Counted from the first letter of the stretch, positions 25,773 to 34,495 are shown. The stretch: 64,000 nucleotides of DNA from Aerolutibacter ruishenii (GCF_007830115.1 NZ_VLKP01000004.1:124001-188000); one strand, 5' to 3'. Translations and numbers: made by a program. Notes: generated from the sequence alone by a model not told the origin.

Positions 25773-26890
25773 GGGGCCGTGCGCCAGGGGAGCTCGATCT
25801 CGGCGACGACGCCGCCGTCATCGGAATTTCGCACGTCGAAGCGTTGCCTGTCCGCATACAGCAAACGCAACCGCGCCCGGGTGTTCGCCAGGCCGACGCG
25901 TTCGGTCGTCGCCGGGGGGAGGCCCCGGCCGTCATCGGCGACGCGCAGCAGCAGGGAGTCGCCCTGCCGCTGCGCTTTGATCTCCACGTGCCCCGGCCCA
26001 GCGCGCGTGGCCAGGCCATGGCGCAGCGCGTTCTCGACCAGGGGTTGGAGGATCAGGTTCGGAACCCGCGCCTCGAGCACATGATCAGGTACGAAGATCC
26101 GGTAACTCAGCCGCCCGGCGAAGCGGGCCTGCTCGATCTCCAGATAGCTTTCCAGGAAGGCGATTTCGTCGCCAAGCGTCACCTCATGCGCCTCGCTGCT
26201 ATCGAGCGAGCGACGCAGCAACGCGCTGAGCTGCAGCAGGATCCGCTCGGCCGAGTCGACATCCTCGCGCATCAGCACGGCGATCGTGTTGAGGGCGTTG
26301 AACAGGAAGTGTGGCTGCAACTGGGTGCGCAATGTCTGCAGGCGGGCATCGGCCAGTTGCGCTTCGAGGCGGAGTTGCCGGCGATCCTTTTCCCGGGCAG
26401 CCCGCACGAGGCGCTCCCCATGGGCCGCGGCCACGATCAGCCAGTACACCGGGAGGTTCAGCAGCAGCGTCGTGCCCAGCAGTCGGCTGAAGGTGCCGAG
26501 CCACGTGGGTTCGACCTGGGTCGCGCCGATGACGGGCGCCGCCAGCGCGAAGAGCGCCAGGTTGACCAGGGCGCAGGCGGCCGAGGCGACGCCGTGCACC
26601 GCCAGCGAGCCAAGGAGGCGGGGTCGCTGGAGCGGGTAACGCGCCTCGAGTCGCAGCGCGATGGGTGTCAGGGCGGCCCAGACGGCGGCCCAGACAAACC
26701 AGATGGCACTGACCCGTGTCCACGCCAACGGTTCACCGCGCACCTGTGCGGCAAACCAGGCCTGCCCGGCGAAGAGCATCGCGACCAGCGCCCACGCCGC
26801 CAGAATGATCATGCCGCGGCGACCGATCGGGGGCCCGTGTTCCACCACCGGTGGCGACCCTTCGTGCGCTTCGCTAGCAAGCTGTGCCAT
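25769..26890 (-). CDS. LytS/YehU-type sensor histidine kinase
   Basis: 373 residues. Four hydrophobic segments (about 27-47, 62-80, 95-121 and 135-157) form the membrane sensor. The His_kinase domain follows, with His194 in LQPHFLFNALN. An HATPase domain then carries Asn287 in QPLVENALRHG and the glycine motif DDGRGLP. There is no large periplasmic loop, so the stimulus may be membrane-related. It is translationally coupled to the LytTR regulator downstream. Confidence 0.92.
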   Translation of the reverse strand: MAQLASEAHEGSPPVVEHGPPIGRRGMIILAAWALVAMLFAGQAWFAAQVRGEPLAWTRVSAIWFVWAAVWAALTPIALRLEARYPLQRPRLLGSLAVHGVASAACALVNLALFALAAPVIGATQVEPTWLGTFSRLLGTTLLLNLPVYWLIVAAAHGERLVRAAREKDRRQLRLEAQLADARLQTLRTQLQPHFLFNALNTIAVLMREDVDSAERILLQLSALLRRSLDSSEAHEVTLGDEIAFLESYLEIEQARFAGRLSYRIFVPDHVLEARVPNLILQPLVENALRHGLATRAGPGHVEIKAQRQGDSLLLRVADDGRGLPPATTERVGLANTRARLRLLYADRQRFDVRNSDDGGVVAEIELPWRTAP

Positions 26891-27188
26891 CGGCTGGGCT
26901 GCCTCCAGTCGCCGACCCCGTCGCCGGCGTGGGCAGCATACCCAAGCCGCGGGATCCCGAGGGCCGGGGAGGGACGAGTGGGGGCCGCAAAGGGGTGGGT
27001 GGAGGCTGCAGCCGGATTTGCAGCAGGCCGCAGATCACCAGGCAGGTGCCTGGTGGCGCTCCCGTTTCAACGCATGTTTGTCGCCGCCAAGGCCACGATG
27101 GGGTCCACGCGCCCTGGTGTCGATGTCGCCACTGGCGTCATCAGTGCGGTATTGAGCCAGGGTGCGTTCTCGAAGGTGTGCGTTCGCG
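26891..27188. other. Intergenic region upstream of the sensor kinase
   Basis: About 300 bases with no supported gene. It should hold the promoter of the kinase-regulator pair and the 3' end of the trmY transcript. The only distinct structure is the palindrome at 27036-27055. Confidence 0.5.
27036..27055. repeat. 20-bp palindrome CACCAGGCA-GG-TGCCTGGTG
   Basis: Two perfect 9-bp arms flank two G residues. It lies about 145 bp upstream of the kinase start and about 135 bp downstream of the trmY stop. It could be an operator or a weak terminator; nothing in the sequence decides between them. Confidence 0.5.
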
Positions 27189-27782
27189 TCACCGCTGATC
27201 CAGCTCATGGTGGATCAACACCACGCACTGTGACGCAAACAGCATTTTCGACCCCAGCGCGATGTACTTCGCGCCCAGCCGTTCGAGGCTGTTGAAGGTC
27301 TTTTTCGGCATCGGGATGTGGTCGGTCAGCAGGAAGCAGGGGTTGCCTTCGAACACCTGCTCACGCATCGGCGTGCCTTTGCGGTCCATGACAAACAGCT
27401 GGTGGTCTTCGGCCAGCGCCTGCACCAGCCGCTCGAAGCTCAGCGTCTGCACGGTAACGCCCGATTCCACCGGTCGCGTTTCTTCTTTCCCCATGCCCTT
27501 GGACGCGTCGAGCGCCTTGGCGACCTTGCCCAGCAGCGCGCGTTCGTCGAAGCCACCGATGTCATGCATGGCGTTGGCATCGAACCGGATCGTGCGGGAG
27601 AAGTCCTGCGTGCTCTCCAGCACCAGGTAGACCGTCACGTCGGCGCGATGCGACTGGGCCACGAAGATGGCGTTCATCAGCGTATGCGCCAGGATTTCGG
27701 TATGGGCCTCTTTGCCCACGGAGGCCAACAGCTTCTGGCTGTCCGTGGGTGCCGCCCGGGCTCGCAGTACAAAGGTTCGCAT
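27189..27782 (-). CDS. trmY: TrmY-like (UPF0217/DUF358) SPOUT RNA methyltransferase
   Basis: 197 residues, the typical length of the family. Archaeal TrmY methylates N1 of pseudouridine-54 in tRNA using S-adenosylmethionine. The family signature is clear throughout: MRTFVLRARAAPT at the start, DVTVYLVLES with TIRFDA, the cofactor knot region FLLTDHIPMP, and ASQCVVLIHHELDQR at the C-terminus. Members outside Archaea occur sporadically in gammaproteobacteria such as Vibrio, and their substrate is less certain. The gene stands alone, about 300 bp upstream of the kinase gene. Confidence 0.85.
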   Translation of the reverse strand: MRTFVLRARAAPTDSQKLLASVGKEAHTEILAHTLMNAIFVAQSHRADVTVYLVLESTQDFSRTIRFDANAMHDIGGFDERALLGKVAKALDASKGMGKEETRPVESGVTVQTLSFERLVQALAEDHQLFVMDRKGTPMREQVFEGNPCFLLTDHIPMPKKTFNSLERLGAKYIALGSKMLFASQCVVLIHHELDQR

Positions 27783-28053
27783 GGGTGAATTGACCGATTC
27801 ATCGCGCCGCGCGACCCAAGTGCCGCGCGTCTATTGTCCACGGAAAGTGGGTGGGGGTCGCCAAGGCCGGCCGCCTTCAGCGCGACGTGGCGGGCGTGTA
27901 CGATGCGGGTGGCGAATGCCGCTGCAGCGCGTCGTGGGGGGCGGCCAATGAAGCGGATGCCATTGAGTTCTGAAGGTGTGGAGCGCCCACTGCTGCGGGT
28001 GGAGCCACGCCGCCGCGTTAGCCTACCGTTGCCCCGAAAACAGGATTGAATTG

Positions 28054-28344
28054 ATGAAAGCTCCCCCCAAAGCCACCGTCGTCGGTCTGGTGACGCCGCA
28101 TCTGCTGCGCGTCGTAGACCTGGCCAATGAAGCGGAGAAGGGCGTCAAGGTGGAGTGGCATCTGCGCGATGCCGTGAACAAGACCATGACCGAACTGGGC
28201 GACCTGTACAACGGGCCGTCGGCGGTGGCGGCCTATGTCGAAGGGCTGGAGAACGTGGCCGCCCAGGCCCCAAAGCAGCGCGAGCACTACGCCAGTGTGC
28301 TGCGGGCCGCGGCCGAGATGGCGCAGCGGCTCCGGCGGGATTGA
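28054..28344 (+). CDS. Small protein of unknown function
   Basis: 96 residues, helical and charged, with no signal peptide or membrane segment. The central part AYVEGLENVAAQAPKQREHYASVL suggests a helical bundle. AGGA about nine bases ahead of the ATG is a modest ribosome site. It is convergent with the DUF4304 gene. I do not recognise the family; codon use is like that of its neighbours, which supports a real gene. Confidence 0.6.
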   Translation: MKAPPKATVVGLVTPHLLRVVDLANEAEKGVKVEWHLRDAVNKTMTELGDLYNGPSAVAAYVEGLENVAAQAPKQREHYASVLRAAAEMAQRLRRD

Positions 28345-28393
28345 TGGGCCGGGTGGGGGCCGCGACGCCATTCCGTGGAACCGGTGCGGTGTT

Positions 28394-28972
28394 TCACGCC
28401 AGTGCCTGGCGGGCCCATTCCTCGATCATCGGGCGCGCGCGCGGATAGCGCTGGCCGAAGGTCTTCAGGCGGCGCTCGGCTTCGCCGCGGTCGCCCAGGG
28501 CCAGGGCCGAGGCGGCGGATTCCAGCGAGGGCGTGGTGGCGAGCTGGGCGGACAGGGCGGGCAGGTCTTCGAAGCCCTGCAGCCAGGGCAGGCCGGCCAG
28601 TTCCACGGCAAGGGCGAGTTCGGCGGCCAGCTTGGCGCTGTCGGTGTCGGGCTTGACCGTCCACCATTTGTCGATGCCAGTGGGCAACAGCGCGCCGATG
28701 CGGCTGCGCAGGGCACAGTCGTATTCGTGCGGGCGCGGCTGTGGCTTGCGCAGCAGCGCTTCGTTGGTGAGCTGCGAGTAGATGCCCACGTTGATGGTGA
28801 GCCGGCCCTCGCGCCGACGCTCGGCCACGCTGCTCTGGAAGTTGACCAGGTCGATCAGGTCGCCGCGCTGGCGGTGGAAGTCGTGGCCGGCCCGGGTGAA
28901 GCCCTGGGCCTTGAGCAGTGCGGTGGGGGCGCCCTTGATGGCGTGGTCGATCAGGCGGGCGATGGTGGCCAT
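28394..28972 (-). CDS. DUF4304-type protein
   Basis: 192 residues. The N-terminal 130 residues fit DUF4304: LKAQGFTRAGHDFHRQRGDLIDLVNFQSS, then LTINVGIYS, and W near residue 105. Members are cytoplasmic proteins of unknown role, often near toxin-antitoxin or immunity genes. The start MATIARLID follows GGAGAG. It lies divergent to the HigBA pair, about 320 bp away. Confidence 0.7.
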   Translation of the reverse strand: MATIARLIDHAIKGAPTALLKAQGFTRAGHDFHRQRGDLIDLVNFQSSVAERRREGRLTINVGIYSQLTNEALLRKPQPRPHEYDCALRSRIGALLPTGIDKWWTVKPDTDSAKLAAELALAVELAGLPWLQGFEDLPALSAQLATTPSLESAASALALGDRGEAERRLKTFGQRYPRARPMIEEWARQALA

Positions 28973-29244
28973 GTGCGTGCTCTCCAAGGGGGGGGAGTGG
29001 AAATCGGCGCCGGGCGCGCGAGCTGCGCCGCTACGAGGTGTGCCGCGTGGGCGGCTATCGTGAGGGTGTGGCGGCTTCGCCGGTTGCCGGAGGCAGCGGT
29101 AGGCAGAGGGCGCACGGGGCCGCGCGCAAGCCGGAAAGGCCAGGGACCGCGCTTCGGCATATATGCGTATTTTATCACGCGGCAGGTATTTTTCTGGCGT
29201 GTGGGGCGTGCTGGCAAGGTCAGATCAGGTTCAGTTTTCGTAAC
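28973..29244. other. Intergenic region upstream of higBA
   Basis: No gene is supported. It contains the promoter region of the DUF4304 gene and, at its right end, AT-richer sequence (ATATGCGTATTTTATCA near 29160-29177) suitable for the toxin-antitoxin promoter. Nothing else stands out. Confidence 0.45.
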
Positions 29245-29263
29245 CATAACGCATTGCGTTATG
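29245..29263. promoter_or_regulatory. Probable HigA operator
   Basis: CATAACGCA-T-TGCGTTATG is a perfect 9-bp inverted repeat ending 25 bp before the toxin start. A second TAACG/CGTTA pair follows at 29264-29279. Autorepression through such palindromes is standard for HigBA-type operons. Confidence 0.65.
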
Positions 29264-29288
29264 TAACGCCGCCCGTTATGGTGGGCTC

Positions 29289-29570
29289 GTGATCAGGAAC
29301 TTTGCCGACAAGGAAGCGGAAAAGGTCTGGGGCGGCACGCCGTCCCGGCGGTTGCCTGCCGACATCCAGCAGGTCGCCAGGCGCAAGCTGCGAATGCTCA
29401 ACAATGCGGCAACCCTGGACGACTTGCGCATCCCGCCGGCAAACCGGCTGGAGGCGTTGAGAGGCGGCCGCAAGGGCCAGCACAGCATCCGGATCGATGA
29501 TCAATGGCGTATCTGCTTTCGCTGGAAAGACGGAGACGCCCAAGACGTGGAAATCGTCGATTACCACTGA
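29289..29570 (+). CDS. higB: HigB-type toxin (RelE/ParE superfamily)
   Basis: 93 residues with a GTG start. It has the family's conserved segments: an N-terminal IRNFADKEAEKVW helix, LRMLNNAATLDDLRIPPANRLEAL, GQHSIRIDDQWRICFRW and a final VEIVDYH. HigB toxins cleave mRNA on the ribosome. The toxin precedes the antitoxin, the usual higBA order, with a 15-bp gap. Expression is probably repressed through the palindrome just upstream. Confidence 0.92.
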   Translation: MIRNFADKEAEKVWGGTPSRRLPADIQQVARRKLRMLNNAATLDDLRIPPANRLEALRGGRKGQHSIRIDDQWRICFRWKDGDAQDVEIVDYH

Positions 29571-29585
29571 CATCAGGAGTCGACC

Positions 29586-29876
29586 ATGAAATCGCTGCCC
29601 AACATCCACCCCGGCGAGATCCTGCTGGAAGAGTTCCTCGTCCCGCTGGGCATCAGCCAGAATGCGTTGGCACGCGCCGCTGGCGTGCCACCGCGCCGCA
29701 TCAACGAAATCGTGCTGGGCAAGCGCAGCGTGACCGCCGATACCGCGGTGCGTCTGGCAGCCGCACTGGGCACCAGCGAGCGGTTCTGGCTGGGGCTGCA
29801 GGCCGATTACGACTTGGAGGAAGTCCACCGGGCGTTGGGCAAGACGATCGCGCATATCGAGCGGGTCGCAGCTTGA
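29586..29876 (+). CDS. higA: HigA-type antitoxin (XRE-family HTH)
   Basis: 96 residues. It starts IHPGEILLEEFLVPLG as in HigA proteins, followed by an XRE helix-turn-helix (SQNALARAAGVPPRRINEIVLG) and the C-terminal DTAVRLAAALGTSERFWLGLQ. It neutralises HigB and, alone or in complex, represses the operon. AGGAG lies seven bases before the ATG. Confidence 0.93.
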   Translation: MKSLPNIHPGEILLEEFLVPLGISQNALARAAGVPPRRINEIVLGKRSVTADTAVRLAAALGTSERFWLGLQADYDLEEVHRALGKTIAHIERVAA

Positions 29877-29941
29877 GGCTAGCGGGATGGTTTGGAAATC
29901 GCATCCGAGACACCGACGACAGTTGAGCAACGATGCATCAG

Positions 29942-29977
29942 GGGGTCCACGACCCCATCCACGGGGTCGCCGACCCC
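29942..29977. repeat. Pair of GGGGTC-N3-GACCCC hairpins
   Basis: Two perfect 6-bp inverted repeats, GGGGTC-CAC-GACCCC (29942-29956) and GGGGTC-GCC-GACCCC (29963-29977), start 21 bp apart. They are the same motif as in the 43-bp array at 22983-23129 but in a different spacing. They sit directly ahead of the next gene's start codon, so they could affect its translation or transcription. Confidence 0.8.
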
Positions 29978-29994
29978 ATTGCCAAGGGTATGCC

Positions 29995-30450
29995 ATGGAA
30001 CTGGAACCGACCTTTGCCACCAGCGTGTTGCCGCTCAAGCGGCTGGAGACGCTGGACGCCCTGCTGGCCTCGATGGAGGTCACCCTCAGCCTGCTGCGCT
30101 ACGCCCCCGGCGACAAGCGCGGGGTGATGCCGTGGTCGCCGGAGCTGTCACCGGCGTACTGCCGCCAAGTGGCGGCGGCGCTGGACCTGTACGGCAGCGA
30201 GATCGACGACGATGACAGCGACAAGCTGGACAGCGGCGAGGCCTACGAGATCCTGCTGGGCGAAACGCCGCTGCTGGAGAAAATGCACGCCCAGTGCGAG
30301 CGGCTGCGCCGGGTGCTGGCCCTCAGCGAGGAGGTGCTGGAGGCGGTGGGCAGCGACGTGATGGCGGTGGCGTTCGACAAGCACATCGAGCTGGAGCGGG
30401 CGGGACGGGCGCACAGGATCAAGGCGTGGTGGAACGCCGGGGAGGCGTAG
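29995..30450 (+). CDS. Conserved small protein of unknown function downstream of palindromes
   Basis: 151 residues, helical, acidic in the middle (EIDDDDSDKLD). Its C-terminal third, AVGSDVMAVAFDKHIELERAG, resembles a segment of the 160-residue protein at 22434. The ATG is preceded by AAGGG only 4-5 bases away. The hairpin pair lies 17 bp upstream. It converges on the S41 peptidase gene. No function can be given. Confidence 0.65.
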   Translation: MELEPTFATSVLPLKRLETLDALLASMEVTLSLLRYAPGDKRGVMPWSPELSPAYCRQVAAALDLYGSEIDDDDSDKLDSGEAYEILLGETPLLEKMHAQCERLRRVLALSEEVLEAVGSDVMAVAFDKHIELERAGRAHRIKAWWNAGEA

Positions 30451-30484
30451 AAGTTGACGCTGCCGCCGGCCTTGGTCGTCGCGC

Positions 30485-32134
30485 TTACTTTCGCAACGCC
30501 GCCAACCCCGCCTCCAGCACCGTGTCCCGCCCCGCGCGCAGGTCCGCGATGCGCGGCGCCACGGCCACCTGCGGCTGCACGCCGACGCCGACGAATTCGC
30601 GGCCATCGGGGTAGCTGTCGCGCTTGGTGCAGATGCGCGCGGTTCCCCCGCCAGGCAGGCTGAACTGCAGCGGCTGGCCCGTGCTGCCGCCGGTGGCTTC
30701 GCCGACGATGCGGCCGCGCTGCATGGCGTCGAAGACCACGACAAAGTCCTCGGCGGCCGAATAGGTGCGCGCGCTGGTCAGCACCGCCACCGGGCCGTCG
30801 TAGTGCAGCGTGCCGTCCGGTTGCATCTGCGAGGCGGCCTCGGCGTACGTGGCTTCCGGCCGGCCCCAGGCCCGATACGTGGGCACGTATTCGCGCGTCT
30901 GCCAGCGCGATCCACGGAATGGCCTGTCCGTCAGCATCGACAGCAGCTTGTAGCCCTCGTCGCTGTTGCCACCGCCGTTCCCACGCACGTCGATGATCAG
31001 GCCGCGGGCCTTGGCGATTTCAGCGAAGTTCTGGCGGAAGCCATCGGCCGCGTCGCTGTTGCCGAAGTGCAGGATCCGCACGTAGGCAATGCCGCCCGGC
31101 AACATGCGCATCTGGAACGTGGGGCCGCTCCAATACGCCTCCTCGAACGCCTTGGCCGTCATGCGGGGCAGCGACAGCGTGCGCTGCTTGCCGGCAACGT
31201 CGCGCACCGTCACCAACGCGGGACGGTTGATGGAGCCCGAGAGCAGTGCGCGCTCGTAGGTGCGCGCCGCCAGGTCCTGCGGCGTGGATGCGGGCTGGTA
31301 GGGCGTGATGTGCGTCTTTGCCCACGCCTGCACGGGCTGCCCTTCGATGGCCACGATCTCCATGCCGCGCTCCAGGCCGGTTGCGGCGAGGGCCGGATCC
31401 AGCAGCGCATCGACGAAGATGCGACCTTCCACGAGTGCGGTACGCACGCCGGGTTGTGCCTCCAGCTGGTCGGCCACTTCGCCCGGAAGGCGGATGCTGC
31501 TGTGGCCATCGCGCAGCTGCGCGACAAAGCGCTTGAGCACGCGGTAATACTCCGGCGTGCTGGTAGCGGCGCGCACGTCCGGGAGCGTGGCGAGGTACAG
31601 CGCATCCCAGTCCAGGTCGGGGACCAGGTCAAAGCTGGCGAAGTTGAACTTGGCCTCCGACCACAGCCGTGACAGGCCGGCCACGCGCTGGTTCTCATCC
31701 AGCACGGGCTGGTAGGGCGTGGCGAAGACGGGGTTGTTCCACATCCGCTTGCGCTGCTGTTCGGCGCGCTCGGTCGCCGCGAGCAGCGTCTCGAAGCGCG
31801 GATCCGGGCGGAGTGACACGAGGTCCGGATCGGCGCGGATGGCGGCGATGTTGGTGTAACCCGCCGCCGTCGCCTTCGGCAGCAGCTCGAAGGCCGCTTC
31901 CGTGCGCCCGGCCAGCGCCGACGCACTGGCCGCGTTGTAGTACAGCACGGGATTCTCGCCTACCACGGCGAGGGCGGCGATGAAGGCGTCCGCGCTGGCA
32001 CCGTAGTCCTTGGCGTTGTAGGCCTCGGTGGCCCGTTGCACCAACTGCTCCGGATCAGCCTCTGCCGCGACTGCCGTACTGCTGAAGCACAGGCACAGCG
32101 CAAGGACGAGCGGGTGGTGCATGCGAAGGGGCAT
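30485..32134 (-). CDS. Exported S41-family peptidase with N-terminal TPR-like region
   Basis: 549 residues. A signal peptide (about 1-24, ending VAAEADP) sends it to the periplasm. Residues 28-120 are TPR-like (RATEAYNAKDYGASADAFIAAL). A PDZ-like segment follows, then the S41 (C-terminal-processing/tricorn-like) protease domain with IDVRGNGGGNSDEG and Ser459 in TYSAAEDFV as likely nucleophile. It probably degrades or trims periplasmic peptides. GGAG seven bases upstream fixes the ATG. Other S41 annotations are possible, but the enzyme class is clear. Confidence 0.88.
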   Translation of the reverse strand: MPLRMHHPLVLALCLCFSSTAVAAEADPEQLVQRATEAYNAKDYGASADAFIAALAVVGENPVLYYNAASASALAGRTEAAFELLPKATAAGYTNIAAIRADPDLVSLRPDPRFETLLAATERAEQQRKRMWNNPVFATPYQPVLDENQRVAGLSRLWSEAKFNFASFDLVPDLDWDALYLATLPDVRAATSTPEYYRVLKRFVAQLRDGHSSIRLPGEVADQLEAQPGVRTALVEGRIFVDALLDPALAATGLERGMEIVAIEGQPVQAWAKTHITPYQPASTPQDLAARTYERALLSGSINRPALVTVRDVAGKQRTLSLPRMTAKAFEEAYWSGPTFQMRMLPGGIAYVRILHFGNSDAADGFRQNFAEIAKARGLIIDVRGNGGGNSDEGYKLLSMLTDRPFRGSRWQTREYVPTYRAWGRPEATYAEAASQMQPDGTLHYDGPVAVLTSARTYSAAEDFVVVFDAMQRGRIVGEATGGSTGQPLQFSLPGGGTARICTKRDSYPDGREFVGVGVQPQVAVAPRIADLRAGRDTVLEAGLAALRK

Positions 32135-32359
32135 GGGGAACTCCGGAGTGATATTGAGCGATACGGGGTCAGCCCCCGGCCAAGGCGAGGCGCCCCGGGA
32201 GGCACGAAAAGGTTAATACGGATTCGCGGGGCGAGGCCGGCCACGGGCGCGCTGGGCAACAGCGAGCGCTTGAGGTGTGGTCTGCAGGCCGATCACAACC
32301 GAGGGGAAGCCCCATGCCGGCTGGGCAGGGCAATCATCCCCGGCAGGAGGGGCCTCCGC

Positions 32360-34495
32360 TCACAGCCTGCGTTCGATTCCCAGCCACCAGCCGTTGTTGA
32401 TGACTGCATCGTCCGCACTCCAGCGGTAACGCAGGGTGGTGGACCACCACGCGCCACGGCCGCCATCCAGTTGCAGGTCAAACCAGGACAGGTCAGTCGC
32501 GGGCGCCGCATCGTCGATCCGGAACATCACGTCCGGTATGCCGGTGAAAGCTGCCGTCATGCTTCCATCGGTCCGTACTGCGTGGCGACGCGCTCCCGTT
32601 GCCTGCAACCGCAGCCAGCCCGTTGGTCGTTGCCAGTCGTGCAGGTAGCGCAGGCCAAATTCGGCGCTGGTACGGCGGCTGCTGGCAGCCTGGCCCAGCA
32701 GTTCAAGGCCGGTGTCTCCTGCTTCGGCGAACGCGTCGCTGTGCACCCGGTCGTATTGCAGGGCGGCGTAGGGCGTGAGTTGGCCGCCGCCCACCGCATG
32801 GTCGACGCCACCTTCAAGTCGCGCACGCACATGGGCGACGTCGAAGTCGGCGAAGGCGCGGTGCATGCGCCGATCCCCCACGTCGATGTGCCGCCAGGTG
32901 TCCACCCAGCCGCGGTTGCCGCGTATTTCGCCATAGGCATGCCATGGGCCACGCCAGGCATGGCCGTACAACATGCCGAGTGATTCCACGGATCGTGCAC
33001 GGCCGTCGCGGTCGTGGGCCATCCAGGCATCGCCGCTGCCCGTGGCGGCCCCGATCAGCAGTTGCGGTCCAAGGTGGTAGGTGACGCCACTGACCACGCC
33101 TTTTTCCGAGATCCCGCGTCGCATCTGGCCGGTGCCGCCGATGGCAGCCAATGGTGTGGCCGTTGCCACCCAGGCATGGTGTGCCCCAGGAGCATCGCGC
33201 CACTGCTGCAGTTGCGCCGATTGCGGTCCAACGTGGGCGAAGCTGTCGAACAACCCGTTGCGGATGTCGGCGAAAGATTGGCCGGACAGGCTGTCCAGCG
33301 TGCGCGTCGCCTGGGCCAGGTCGCCAATGCGCAGCACGGCGCCGGCAGAGATCAGCAACTGGCGTTGCGCCGTGCCGAGCATGTGAGGGGCAGCCGGTGG
33401 GATGCCATCGATCCTGTCGAACACCCGGTCGAGGTTGGCTGCACTGGCCAGGGTTTGCGGCGTGCTGGCGTTGGCGGCCATCACCGACTGCAGCGAAATC
33501 CGGGTCAGGTCGAACCACGCGTCGTTGCTTCCATAGCGCACGTTGCCTTCAAGGAACAGTCCGGGCGATGTCCATTGCGCGAACTGTCCGAACACGCCGC
33601 CATTGGCGTGGAAGATGTGCTGCGAACCGGTGCCGGGCAGCGGACGGGGGGCCGAGGGGTCGGTGTACACGCTCAACTCCAGGGTGCCGTCCAGACGCGC
33701 CTGCCCGTTGATCTGCAGGGGGGCCGGCGAAGGCGTCAGGCCGCCCGGTGCGAACTGGAGGGCGAACGTCCCGGTTGCCGTCTGGGTGAAGTTGCCGTTG
33801 ATGGTGCCGTATACGGGCTTGTCGATGGAAAAGACCGTCACGGCGATCCTGCCGTTGTTGACGATATTGCCGTCCACCAGCCCCGTGAATCGCAGTTCAC
33901 CGGTGTTGGATACGTTACCGGTCAGGTGGCCGTCCAGGATGGCGATGCCTGCGTTGTCGAGATTTCCCCGTACGTTGCCTTGCGGCTGGATATGTACCTT
34001 GCTGCCATCGCTCAGATTGAATCTGGGCTGGACCAGGATGTTGCCTTCGATGTTGCCATCCACGAGAAGTGTGCTGAATCCATCCACGTCGACGTTGGAC
34101 ACCAGGGTGTTGAACGGTGTGACCCGGATGTAGCCACCGCCGGTGACCGACGTGCCGCCCGCGAACACATATCGGTCGCCGGGCGACGTGCCATCGCCAA
34201 GGTCCAGGCCAAAGTCGTAGGGCAGGCTGACGTCCAATCCGTACGGGCTATCGCGACCGCCCAACATGGTGCCCAACTGCGTCACCAGACAATCGCCAGT
34301 GTGCGGGGGTAGGCAGGGCCCGGATTGATCCGACGGTGGAGGGGGGGGCGGAGGAGGCGGAGGAGGAGGCGGGGGCGGTGGGGGCTCGGAAGTGCGCACG
34401 CCCCCTCCTCCGCCGCCACAAGCCGTGGTCAGTGAACATAGGGCGGCAACAACCGCCAGCGACAGGAAGCGACCGCAAAGGCGCTGGGCGTTCAT
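32360..34495 (-). CDS. Lipoprotein autotransporter with poly-proline linker
   Basis: 711 residues. The signal peptide ends in LTTAC (Cys26), a lipobox, followed by six Gly and a run of 17 Pro. A beta-rich passenger follows (about 60-400), full of Asn/Asp/Gly repeats such as VDGNIEGNILVQ and LTGNVSNTG, typical of a beta-helix. The last 270 residues form an autotransporter beta-barrel (GVVSGVTYHLGPQLLIG to WWLGIERRL), though the final residue is Leu rather than Phe. Lipidated autotransporters are uncommon. GAGGA precedes the ATG. An eight-base G/C homopolymer lies in the poly-proline code. Passenger function is unknown. Confidence 0.85.
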   Translation of the reverse strand: MNAQRLCGRFLSLAVVAALCSLTTACGGGGGGVRTSEPPPPPPPPPPPPPPPPPSDQSGPCLPPHTGDCLVTQLGTMLGGRDSPYGLDVSLPYDFGLDLGDGTSPGDRYVFAGGTSVTGGGYIRVTPFNTLVSNVDVDGFSTLLVDGNIEGNILVQPRFNLSDGSKVHIQPQGNVRGNLDNAGIAILDGHLTGNVSNTGELRFTGLVDGNIVNNGRIAVTVFSIDKPVYGTINGNFTQTATGTFALQFAPGGLTPSPAPLQINGQARLDGTLELSVYTDPSAPRPLPGTGSQHIFHANGGVFGQFAQWTSPGLFLEGNVRYGSNDAWFDLTRISLQSVMAANASTPQTLASAANLDRVFDRIDGIPPAAPHMLGTAQRQLLISAGAVLRIGDLAQATRTLDSLSGQSFADIRNGLFDSFAHVGPQSAQLQQWRDAPGAHHAWVATATPLAAIGGTGQMRRGISEKGVVSGVTYHLGPQLLIGAATGSGDAWMAHDRDGRARSVESLGMLYGHAWRGPWHAYGEIRGNRGWVDTWRHIDVGDRRMHRAFADFDVAHVRARLEGGVDHAVGGGQLTPYAALQYDRVHSDAFAEAGDTGLELLGQAASSRRTSAEFGLRYLHDWQRPTGWLRLQATGARRHAVRTDGSMTAAFTGIPDVMFRIDDAAPATDLSWFDLQLDGGRGAWWSTTLRYRWSADDAVINNGWWLGIERRL
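34341..34348. repeat. G8 homopolymer within the autotransporter gene
   Basis: Eight G on the plus strand (C8 in the coding strand) fall within codons for the poly-proline run near residue 51. A gain or loss of one base would shift the frame early in the gene, so it is a plausible slipped-strand switching site. Confidence 0.5.

Noticed and set aside
15313-27843. Shared TGTCCACGGAA at 15313 and about 27833 as attachment sites
   Set aside because: An 11-base match at unrelated places, not flanking a coherent element; it is expected by chance at this scale.
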